From assembly GCF_010015445.1 (NCBI RefSeq), contig NC_053120.1, forward strand, positions 12,564,097 through 12,628,096: 64,000 nucleotides of DNA. Reading direction: 5' to 3'. How positions within the stretch are numbered: the first letter of the stretch is position 1; each line of letters begins with the position of its first letter. The DNA is from Perca fluviatilis (Eukaryota; Chordata; Actinopteri; Perciformes; Percidae). The notes below the pieces were generated by a model. That model was not told where the DNA came from. It made no database searches and saw only the letters and a program-made list of their open reading frames with translations. Positions 35,915 through 45,036 of this stretch are shown piece by piece. A program made the translations under genes and the position numbers.

Positions 35915-37250
35915 GGTATGTGCTCTCTGCATGAGTGGAAGCAATGTAAGACGCTGGCTAAGTCTTATGGAACATCAGTTGACACTAGAAAAATACAGCT
36001 GCCGATAAATCTCCTACAACAGCCCCGTACTCAAGTTTCGCTCCATGATTTATCGGAGTTGTTCCTTTTAGACTTGCCATTTGGAGCCACAATCTCTGTA
36101 GGTCATTTGTACAACTAACTTCTAAACTTTAATATTATGCTAAGCACAAATGTAGAGAGAAGGAAACTTGGCCTTTCTGAAGATTAAACCAGCTGGATAT
36201 CATTTATCTGTTCTTTCTCAGTTCAGAGCTCTCATTTCTACACTCTAAAAATTGTCTCAAATAATCAGTGATTCAGTTTGGATGTTTATATTTAACCACT
36301 GATGCACCCAACAGTAGCTCTCAAAATGCCAAGTGTCTGTTTGAAAACTGGGCTTAATTGGAATATGTGTGTTTTAAGGTGAAAGCTATTACTCTCATTC
36401 AGTCTCTATTGATCTGCACCTCTAGCACTGATACGTTCTGCACAATGTTTATTAGACTAAGAGGGACTTGTTGAAATGTAATACCTATTTATTTATTTTT
36501 AGAAATGGTAATTTAATCAAAGAAAATGTATAATGTCTTAATGGTTCAGTGTGCTGTTACATGTTACTGATGTCATATGGGTTGTAGTCTGGGCCATGTG
36601 GATTGTTGCGTGTCAGAACATGAACCCATAAAACAATTATTAGACATACATAAGAAATATGAGAAAAAGCTGTGTTTTGATAACTTAAATGGTATTTTAA
36701 AATGCATTGCACACCTGACAACCTAACTGTGGCTAAATTTGGACAACATTTTGTAATAGAAATTTGTAATATAGGCCTGATACCCTGAACATGGTTCACA
36801 TTCACTGCCTACATTTTGGCACCAAACTACATGTCAAGGCCTCATTACTCTAATTATATGCATGCTGTTCCGTTACATTACTTACCACACAACCATCTTC
36901 ATAGGCCCACAACAGGTGTCTGTAATCAAATAATAAGAGTGCCATCAACAAAAAATTAAATGCAGATCATTCTAGTCCTATCTTAGATTACAATTATTTA
37001 GATATAATAACATCTTAAAAGATTTAGTTACAGTTTTTTGCTCCTTATGTCGGATTTCACAATATTTCTAATGTCAAAACATCTAATAGCCCTGTTCATG
37101 TGTTATGAAACCTAATACTTTAATAAAATGTACATAACTGCAACTTGATTTGTGTCATTAATGTAATTAACCGTCATCAAATGTTTTGTTTTTCTCTGCT
37201 ATGTTTAGATTTTCACAAATAAAAAAAAAGTGCTGGCATAAATCACTGAA
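35661..37250. other. Single-copy DNA, no gene seen
   Basis: Contains the (TG)n array at 35884-35910. No other recognisable feature. Confidence 0.4.
35884..35910. repeat. (TG)n microsatellite
   Basis: About 13 TG units. Confidence 0.92.
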
Positions 37251-37253
37251 CTG

Positions 37254-37777
37254 GGGTCTCATTTATGAACGTGGCGTACGCACAAAACGGGGCTGAAAAT
37301 GTGCGTACGCCACTTCCCACGCAAAGGTTGTGATTAATTAAAAAAAAAAACTAGCTGGGAGAATGTGCGGTCCTCCACGCAAACTCTGACCCATGCGTAC
37401 ACATATTTTGGAGACAATGGGAATTGGCGACGCAGATGGTGAGGTGGTGAACTGAGTCAGACTGCAGAAAGTAAATGTGGGAAGAACGATTACTCGTAAT
37501 ATGTTCAATTATTGATGCCTCACGCATAGGGCTGCACAATATTTAGTTTCATCGTCTACATCGCGATGTACGATGTACTTGTCTACGGGCGTGTACAGGG
37601 CGGGATAAGAGGCTGATTCACCTACGCACACTTGTGGGTAATCTGTGATTTATAAAGTGATCATTGCTTACAGATGTTTGTACACACGGTTTTATAAATC
37701 TGAATTCTTTTACAATTTTTGGCATTTGGGCGTAGGTACACTTTTAGTAAAGATCCTACGTTTAATAAATGAGACCC
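37254..37777. mobile_element. Harbinger-like MITE, 524 bp
   Basis: The left end GGGTCTCATTTATGAACGTG and the right end, read in reverse, GGGTCTCATTTATTAAACGT agree over about 20 bp. CTG borders both ends (37251-37253 and 37778-37780), a 3-bp duplication compatible with PIF/Harbinger. Just inside the left end is a perfect 13-bp hairpin (GTGGCGTACGCAC, 37271-37283 with 37301-37313). GCGTACGCAC-type motifs also recur near the right half (CCTACGCACAC, GGCGTAGG). No transposase frame remains. Confidence 0.75.
37528..37590. mobile_element. hAT end fragment inside the Harbinger-like MITE
   Basis: AGGGCTGCACAATATTTAGT followed by CATCGTCTACATCGCGATGT resembles the left terminus of a different fish hAT MITE family. 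No complementary right end is present before the host element resumes, so only a stub remains. Confidence 0.45.
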
Positions 37778-38415
37778 CTGGCCTTTAGAGGTCACTGAAT
37801 TTGATCTTAGCTTTCCACACCCGAGTTTATTTGCTAATAGCCGTGTGGACACCACACACTCTTAACACATTCAAATTCCCCCCATCGCACCCTCGCCTCC
37901 CGTCTCTACGCTGAGACAACCTGGAAACCACCGTCCACGACTGAGGAAGCTGGCACTCCGTAGTAAGCACCTCAAATTACAGCTTAGCACTTGTGTCTGT
38001 TTTTCTCATCAGCAGTGGTGGGGTAGCGGCTCGAGGACAGGAGCGTACGGCTCAAGAGAGACAGGGACAGCAGTTTGTACATACGTGTGTTCTTGTGTGA
38101 GTGTACGTGTCTATCCTCTAAAACTCGACCCCCCTGCCCTCCCTTAAATATCCTCTCGGTGGTTCTTTCTTGCTGTTCCTCAGTGTCTTGACTCCATGCC
38201 CTCCGCAAAACCTTAAGAACCCAATCGTCTCAAATTCAGCCCACTGAAATAATTAAGGGGTTGCATGCCGCCAAAAATAAGGGTGTGTGTATTTTTGAAG
38301 TAGGGAGGGGACATGTGTTTGGAGTATCGGGATGCCAGCATGCCTCCGGCTGGATTCAACTTGTTAGGAAAACTAGGTATTGCCTTACACTTCCGTTGAC
38401 ATGACTGCAGTATCA

Positions 38416-38442
38416 GTGGTGGTGGTGGTGGTGGTGGTGGTG
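38416..38442. repeat. (GGT)n trinucleotide repeat
   Basis: Nine uninterrupted GGT/GTG triplets just before a G-rich run. The strand is strongly G-biased and could form a G-quadruplex. Confidence 0.93.
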
Positions 38443-38451
38443 AGGGGGGCT

Positions 38452-38533
38452 AGTTTGGCTGACCCCCAAGGATGTGCAGGGGGGGGGCATTAGGTGTCAG
38501 CGACAGTTTGGCTGACCCCCCCAAGGATGTGCA
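38452..38533. repeat. Two-copy tandem duplication, about 54-bp period
   Basis: AGTTTGGCTGACCCCC followed by CAAGGATGTGCA occurs at 38452-38478 and again at 38505-38533. The second copy has two extra C. The intervening 26 bases belong to the first unit. It abuts the GGT array. Confidence 0.85.
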
Positions 38534-39392
38534 TGTTTATAGAGGTGTTCTCACAAACATTTGCCCAGCCCAGCACGACGGACAGGCCTCATGGGCACGA
38601 AGAGGTGTTTACAGTTATCTTTGTACGTCACCGCAAGCACAAATACACGTGATGCATTTTGGGAAGTAGCCTATATTAATTATGACAATGATTCCAACTA
38701 AAACAGTGCTCAATTTTGCCTCATCCCCAGCTGTTTAAAACAGAAACCTGTCTGTTGTGCACTTACCAGCCGTTTCGACCGAAAATGCACACAGACATGT
38801 GACAATGAAACACAATCCGAGAGACAATGCATAGTTCTTTATGACTAGGAGAAGGGATTTTACAACTCAAAAAGTTGTTGAAGTTACACAGCAACAATCA
38901 TTTTATCTTCTGTCACAACAATTACAAGGTAAACAGAGAAATATGGTATTTACATTACAAATGAATAAGCCAGGAATGTAGCCTTGGACATATTTGATTG
39001 GCCAACACAACAGCACCGGAAGAGTTGCATGATGGCAAAAGTTGAGCCTGTATCAGCTTTTTGCCAAACAACCATACATTTCTTGCCATAACCCCTTTGC
39101 ATGGGCAACTACGATATAGTCAAGCAGTGGCACATCACCTGCAGTCTTTTCTGAGAACTACTACTATTTACTATAAACTATAGACAGAACAGTAAATTGA
39201 ATTATTGAGGGTTTTCACTGACGTCACGTTCTGGGCGTTAACCTGGATGCACGGCCATTTTGGAGGCACTCCGTGTAAACAACTGAATGGAGTAGGAGTA
39301 ATGGAGTATTGTGCGCTTTGGATACTTTAATACTTTATGTCTAAACAACAGAAAAGCTCATCAAAACGCATCCAAGATGCAAAGGCATATAG

Positions 39393-39688
39393 AGAAGGAC
39401 TTGGACCACAAGAAATGGAAATCCTTTTCGAAAATATTTCGAGAAATTACGGTTTACTGGCAGTGCAGATCCCTACAAGTTGGCTCCCTCTTCTTGGATC
39501 CATGGCGACCCGGTGATTCTTCCTTCAGTTGCATATCCCGATATAGTCAACTACCTGGTTTTCTCGCTGAGCCCATACACAGCGGAAGACCTTAAATCCT
39601 ACAAAGGTATGGAGGCCTATAACCAGATGGTTGGGTGAGGGAGACACAGTACCAAGTCATCAACGACCGTTGTGTTGTGAAGGCCAAA
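39393..39688 (+). pseudogene. Fragment of a YqaJ/SWIM-family element protein
   Basis: From 39420 the frame reads NPFRKYFEKLRFTGSADPYK, LAPSSW, then (39516 on) ILPSVAYPDIVNYLVFSLSP and YTAEDLKSYKGMEAYNQMV to a stop at 39636-39638. One frame over, from 39632, it continues WVRETQYQVINDRCVVKAK and meets a strong splice donor AAA|GTAAGT at 39689. I recognise this order (DPY-L-P, YPDI-YLV, SYK-LEAYN, WV-CVVKAKV) from large uncharacterised fish and cnidarian proteins that go on to a SWIM zinc motif and a YqaJ-like exonuclease. Those domains are absent here. A 5' stop (39390) and the frameshift show it is dead. Confidence 0.6.
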
Positions 39689-39784
39689 GTAAGTAATGCA
39701 ATAACGTCTTTAATCAACCTAACCTTAACTGTATGATCATTGCGATACTCAAGGTGTAGTCAAGTGACTCAAAATTGTTTTTTT

Positions 39785-39973
39785 TCATTTCAAAGACCGA
39801 ACAAGACAGATTTTTCCCTTGTAGATCCTGGTTGAGCTTTGCCAACCACAAGCGCCTCCTTTCCTCTTTCCTCCTCCCTGGTTTTTAATAACTTTTGGAA
39901 TTCGATAATATTCCAAATGTTTTTCTCGGTCTGACCTATTGGTACAACCTAAAACACGGCAATAATTAACCAT
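39785..39973 (-). pseudogene. THAP DNA-binding domain fragment, frameshifted
   Basis: The minus strand reads MVNYCRVLGCTNRSDREKHL and then EYYRIPKVIKNQG. The start with Cys-x4-Cys, an Asn shortly after and the aromatic/Pro RIPK are the front half of a THAP zinc finger (C2CH). After KNQG the frame slips by one base. In the next frame the expected continuation RRRLWLAKLNQDLQGKNL is visible, with the family Trp and Leu pattern. The Cys-x2-His of the finger is not reached before the element interior changes. THAP fingers bind transposon ends in P and Kolobok elements. Confidence 0.75.
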
Positions 39974-40080
39974 TTTCCTTGACGACGTTCGGGATCTACT
40001 TCAGTGCCTGTGCTTTGTTGTGATGCGGAGTACCTCCAATATGGCGACTTCTGGTCTGATGACGCGTCGTGAAAACCCTC

Positions 40081-41100
40081 TATAAGCTTTTGTGAACTGG
40101 AATATCAAATACTATTCTGTTGTAGTATGTGTTTCAGTAAGAAATGGTGCATGCAGAAGAAAAGGGGGGTTTAAAATATTAGTTAATATGAAATGCTTAG
40201 CAAACTAAACTAGTGTGCTCAGTGTTAGTGAGCTATATTATTTTGTATGAGGTCGCACTACAGTATTATCACCTCCATTGCAATATACAAAAAGCCTAAG
40301 CCTGACACTGATGTACGAATCGAAACATGTACACAGACATAAAGAAACATGATACACATAAACCAGTACTCATGTTCACTACCAGAGATGGACAATAAAC
40401 ACATACACAGACACACACACACACAATTCATAAGCATGCAGACTGGGGAGCAGGCGTCCTTTTGTTGGAGGGAGAATGGGAAGTGTGAAGGACGTGACGA
40501 GGGAGATAAGTGTCCTCCAGGGCCCTGAGGTTACCCTAATGGTGTCATACATCACCACTCACAAAGCCATGCAGAGCAAAGTTGTCAATGCATGAATGCT
40601 GCACTATTACTATCGGCCATTTTAATCATGGCACCTGTCACTGCGCTAATCAACACCATAACTTCACACTGGAAATCACTCAGAAAAACTCTCTCATGCT
40701 GCTGTGTATCAGGAACTGTATACAACACAGGCAGTAAGTTATGCAGAGGCGGCCGCTGGCTGGATGGTTGGCCACTGTGCTGAGGGGTTGTGACTTTGAA
40801 GTGCATCATTGCCCTTGTTTAATGGAGGCTTGGCTTTTCCTAAGCAGTTGTTGTGACAATGCTAAATGCTGCTTTTATGAACACGTTTCCCCCCCCCAAC
40901 TGTCAACACCCCCCCAACACATACACAAACAGCCTGTACAGTGTGGTCTCCTGGACACAATACACACCAGTGAAACAAGCTGTTCTCAGCACTCTGCAAC
41001 TGTTTTCCTCCTTGTTCACACTGATGCAGATTCTAAAAATGCCACCCCATCTCCACTAAACTGATATATCGCTCTGTCACTTTGAAAGTGATCCAGAGTA
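40081..41100. other. Single-copy DNA, no gene seen
   Basis: No convincing exon or transposon ends. Poly-C tracts of 8 and 6 lie at about 40890-40915. Confidence 0.4.
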
Positions 41101-41172
41101 GCCTAGAAATCTAGACGCACCCTAGCGGCAGCAAATGTAATTTGTGGGTCTGGCTTGTCAGGCTAGCTCCAG
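41101..41172. repeat. Small fold-back fragment of a fish dispersed repeat
   Basis: TAGCCTAGAAATCTAGACGC at the left and GTCTGGCTTGTCAGGCTA at the right can pair imperfectly. CTAGACGCACCCTAGCGGCA is a word I associate with a widespread fish repeat. It is too short for a firm family call. Confidence 0.4.
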
Positions 41173-41429
41173 AGTGGATAATTGTAAAGATTTCAGATCA
41201 TAAAATACAGGTATTGTCATTGACATATCTGACCTATGATGCACTGATGATGAAAGTTCAAACAGAAACCTCTCTACAGTACCTTACAGTTCACTTAGCC
41301 TACAACTTAATGTGAAAATCTCTACATTACTTGTCAAATTCAAACACAAACCAGAACAAAGAAGATTCGCTCAACACATAACTTTCCTTGACAAAACCAC
41401 AGCTGATGTGTAACAGGAATATAGCAGTC

Positions 41430-42790
41430 AGACCATAGACAGCATATAAGAATGGACCAACAGACCAGTGAAGGATATTAGAAGCACTTTTCCGGTGAGC
41501 GCTGAGCGTTACTGCGCAGCCTCCACCTGAACTGGAAGACGTAGATGTGACGTGATTCTGAAAGTTGTAAGTCTTCTGATAGCTGTGCCAAGAGAAATCT
41601 CAATCATTCCCAATCTTACAGAGACGGAGAGCGTAGGTATATGTAAGGAGATAACATGGGCACAGACTAATTATTGCTAACTAAAATGATAGTTAACAAT
41701 AGTAATTAAACCTAAACAGCTCATGTAAGTCGAAACTGCCTGCAAGCTTCTCGTGTACTATAATATATATACTATATATACTACGATATACTATCGTGTA
41801 ATTCCTAATTTCTAACTATGTGACACAATCGTTAGCCTATTTTTACAAAAACGTGAGGTAGAAGGTAATGGAGCCTTTTATACATTGTCGTGTTTCTTTA
41901 GAAATAAACAATGGACAAATAGAGTCTTTAAACGCTTCAGATGTAAAGTTATTCGCTGTCAAAGTGATGTCAAAATGAATGGCAGTCAGTGGAATGCTAA
42001 CGGGAGGTGATCGTTTTGTAGCATCAAAATGGCGCCATAGGAGGTTCGAGTTCTGAAGCGAAGCTTACTCCCTTGAGTCAGACATGTCCATAACAACCAT
42101 GTAACAAGAAAACAGACATTGTATTGAGCCTAGCCTTTGTAGGTTTCTAATCTAACATACTTTAATGTTGCTAGCACATTATTTACAATACAGTAAATAT
42201 AATTACGATTTGTTTCCATTCTGACACAGATCCTTTTCACATTTTATTCCATAAAATGTTAACTTGGTTTAGCTAACATTAGCTGGCTAGCAAACCAAGT
42301 TAATGTTGAAATTACCTGAATGCTGCTTTCTAACATATTTATGCCCAACAACTTAGTCTACACATAGCTACGTTTAATTTAGCTACAAAGTTGTGACATT
42401 ACTCACTGCCCGGTGTCCGCAGACTTTTGGATTATCACGCAACTGCGTAGCCAGCTAGCTAGTCAGTTAGCGGGGATAAATACGAATGATTCCATGCGAC
42501 CGCGAAGCCCTTTTGTTGACTGTCACAAACATTTCAGCTGGTACTTTTTCCAAACCGCATTGTACCGAGACACTGACTGTAGCTAACTAACTAACTACAA
42601 ACTACCAATCACATAAAATACCTTTTACATGCCAAAAGCACAGGTGAAACTACCGTTAAACGTAGCTACATTGTATGCAATTTTCTGCCGCTAGGGGTCT
42701 CTCAATTAAAACAATGGATGTACACCAGAGAATTTCTAATAAGACAAGAAGTTCCACTCTCAGGACACTTCCGGCTTCTGAACTGGTTGC
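41430..42790. repeat. Dispersed-repeat block, family uncertain
   Basis: GACCATAGACAGCATATAAG followed by AATGGACC at 41443 is a word common in fish dispersed repeats. Other repeat-like segments are CAAAATGGCGCCATAGGAGG (42027), GCTAACATTAGCTGGCTAGC (42272) and CTGAGAGTGGAACTTC-type sequence (in complement near 42755). A perfect 12-bp hairpin TTAACTTGGTTT/AAACCAAGTTAA lies at 42259-42270 and 42292-42303. I cannot place element boundaries. More than one element is probably present. Confidence 0.4.
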
Positions 42791-42800
42791 AGTTCCACTC

Positions 42801-43504
42801 TGGTTCCATTAGGGGGCGCTCACGGGCGAGCGCAGAATGAATGGTGGTCTATGGAGCCATAACCCTCAAAAACCACTTTTCTCAGGATATAATTTTTTGT
42901 CTAGTAATTTGAATGTTGCATTCGAAAGGGGAGGCTAAGTAAATACACACTGCTGGGTATTAGATTTTTTTAAAGTCGTTTTTTTGTTCTAAAAAGCCTT
43001 TTAAAATGTCAGTGATGTCATACACATCGTACGGTCAGAGATAGGCCTACTGCTTTACGGCAAGCTCTCGAGTCACTTCCTTTTTTCTCTCGAGGCATCG
43101 ACAACACAGCTGACAGGTTAGGCTCTACCTGTCAATACACATAGAAAGAGGTTTGCTAATGTTTTAAAGACCACGCCGAATTATTCACTCTGACATTCTG
43201 GTTCCGCTTCAGATCTCATCAAGCAGGATCACTGATCGTAATCAGTCCTTCACTGACCAATCAGCATTCATTAGCAGAATGCTAGCGTGTTATGGGCAAC
43301 AACGACTCACCCTGTAAGAAATCGAAAGGACATTAGTGCTCGTTCATTCAACTTTCGACCTATAATCCATGTTGAACTTGCAAAAACTACAATCAAATCT
43401 GAGATTTGTCAACGGAAATCAGGATCAAGATACAAATTTAGCTGTGTAGCTCCATAGAGTCTCATTCATTTTGCACTCGCCTGCGATCACCCCCAGTTGA
43501 ACCA
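42801..43504. mobile_element. Inverted-repeat element, about 700 bp
   Basis: The arm 42801-42858 (TGGTTCCATTAGGGGGCGCT …) and the arm 43447-43504 (… ATCACCCCCAGTTGAACCA) are complementary over about 58 bp with roughly three quarters of positions matching. Shared landmarks are GGCGAGYGCARAATGAATG and TCTATGGAGC. The interior has no recognisable gene. The divergence between arms makes it an old copy. Target duplications are not evident, and the true ends may lie slightly outside. Confidence 0.6.
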
Positions 43505-44052
43505 AATTCGGCACAATGGGGCTAAATAGGGAGTGAACAAGCTCTCCGTAGACGGGCTCTGATGTACACAGACTTTTTATGACGTGATGAAGTTGCGTAG
43601 GATCATGGGAGTTGTTGTCTTTACTGTTAACCACCATTGTTAATTAAACTGTACGGAAGAGGATTAGGGCCACAATTCTGACTCAGAACTCAAATAAAAT
43701 TTTCACATGTGGCCCTATTCCTTTTCTGCAGTTCAGAGACGAGATAATGTATTAAAGTCTTATTCACATTACGTTTAGTAATGTTTTTTCATGTTGTGTC
43801 AATCTAATGAAATAGCTGCAGTGTTTCCCAAATAAGTAGTTAGGTTCTATTTGTATAGTTGCTGACCGGTTAGAAAGTATGCAAAACTGCATGCTAACAT
43901 TAGCCAACAGCTAAAACTACAACATCACAAACATTGTCCCCTCTCGGATGTTTTTAGTACTAGGGGGAAAGGGGTTGTTAAAAAATAGGCCTACTCCCCG
44001 CCGCATGGAAACTGGGAGGGTGGTGGGTATGGGCCGAAATATGTGCCACCAG
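43505..44052. other. Repeat-like DNA, unassigned
   Basis: Continues the repeat-dense tract (ATGGGAGTTGTTGTC, CAGTGTTTCCCAAATAAG) with no clear ends or gene. Confidence 0.3.
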
Positions 44053-44054
44053 AA

Positions 44055-44220
44055 ACTGAATTTGAATCATGTATATTTGAATTTGAATTGCTAAACTTGA
44101 ATTATTGCATTGAAAAACTGAATTAGAATCATATAATTTGAAATTGTATTGTTTAATTTGAATCATTGCATTGAAAAACTGAATCTGAATAGTATAATTT
44201 GAAATTGAATTTATTCGTTT
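44055..44220. repeat. Minisatellite, three units of about 61-62 bp
   Basis: Units start at 44055, 44117 and 44178, each with ACTGAATYTGAATCAT then ATAATTTGAAATTGAATT. The first two continue to ATTGCATTGAAAA. The third is cut short. The units are degenerate, so the array is old. Confidence 0.8.
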
Positions 44221-44240
44221 GTAACTTAAGTCCAATAACA

Positions 44241-44411
44241 TTTGATCCTCACTGAAAATTCAACTCTCTATATATCTTCATATTCAGTTCTCACAATTCA
44301 GATTAAGTTCTCAAAATTCAATTTGAAGTTACTGTGACAGACATCCGGGTAGTTGGAGGATGAAGGAAGAGCTTGAATTTTCAGTGAGTTGAATTTTCAG
44401 TGAGGATCAAA
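44241..44411. repeat. Perfect 24-bp inverted repeat with 123-bp spacer
   Basis: TTTGATCCTCACTGAAAATT and its next four bases (44241-44264) are the exact complement of 44388-44411. A 17-bp copy of the right arm's start (TTGAATTTTCAGTGA) also lies just upstream at 44373. This could be the end pair of a tiny element, or the hinge of the minisatellite-bearing repeat. Confidence 0.85.
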
Positions 44412-44669
44412 TTCTGTTATTGATATTAGCGTCCTCAGCACTCGGTGCTGGGGTTTTGACTGGCCAGGTTCGGGTTGCTGTAGTCGCTGGCTGAGGGCTA
44501 TCTGTGGCTGTGTTCCCAGGACTGTTGTAGGCCTACGCTCTCATCCTGACTGAAGTCTCTCGGACTGGGGTGCACTAGCTGCTTAACTGAACTTAACTTG
44601 TAGGCTAGTCAGGAGCACAAATTGCTTTCCGGAGAAAGAAATACAGCGTACGATAAACACCAGCATTAA

Positions 44670-45033
44670 AGGTGCTGTAGGTAGGATTGCAAAGATTGAA
44701 AAAAAAAAATTGAACATCGACAACTTCTCAGTCCCTCCCCCCTTTCTGCTAAAGCCCAAAACGGTCTCCTAAGCCCCTCCCCCCACAAGGGAGAATGAAT
44801 GTGTGTGCATAAGCAGTGATTGACACGCAGTTAGACACCCCACCCTGGCTCTGATTGGTGCATCTGAACAGGGAGCTGTGGATTTTTGCAAATCGCACTA
44901 CAGGCTGTAGGTGGTGCCAGAGGAGCCGGATTCTTTTTTACATTACCTGCTTCATGTAGTTCTACTCGAACATAGGGTTAGTTTCAGCAAATATGACAGA
45001 GAGTTAGTTTTATAAGTCTTACCTACTGCACCT
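44670..45033. mobile_element. MITE, 364 bp, TAA-flanked
   Basis: The left end AGGTGCTGTAGGTAGGAT and the right end, in reverse, AGGTGCAGTAGGTAAGAC match at most positions. TAA borders both ends (44667-44669 and 45034-45036), a 3-bp duplication of the PIF/Harbinger type. The interior includes CCTCCCCC runs and GGCTCTGATTGGTGCATCTG and has no gene. I have seen this terminal sequence often in fish genomes. The superfamily assignment rests on the 3-bp duplication alone. Confidence 0.75.
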
Positions 45034-45036
45034 TAA

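Larger units (their letters stand above)
37781..39206. other. Single-copy DNA with local tandem repeats
   Basis: No gene seen. The stretch holds the (GGT)n array and the two-unit 54-bp duplication listed separately. Confidence 0.4.
39207..40080. mobile_element. TIR element with THAP and YqaJ/SWIM-type gene scraps
   Basis: The left end GAGGGTTTTCACTGACG and the right end, read in reverse, GAGGGTTTTCACGACGCGTC are related for about 65 bp and share GCCAT-TTGGAGG-ACTCCG deeper in. The element is 874 bp. Two broken coding fragments read inward from opposite ends: a YqaJ/SWIM-type protein piece on the plus strand (39393-39688) and a THAP-domain start on the minus strand (39973 downward). That convergent layout suggests an internally deleted copy of a larger two-gene element. 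The flanks (…GAATTATT and TATAAGCT…) give no clear target duplication, so the superfamily stays open (P-like or Kolobok-like on the THAP evidence). Confidence 0.75.

Noticed and set aside
44055..44220. CRISPR-like or satellite DNA
   Set aside because: Units are contiguous and degenerate without spacers. With only three copies it is a local minisatellite.
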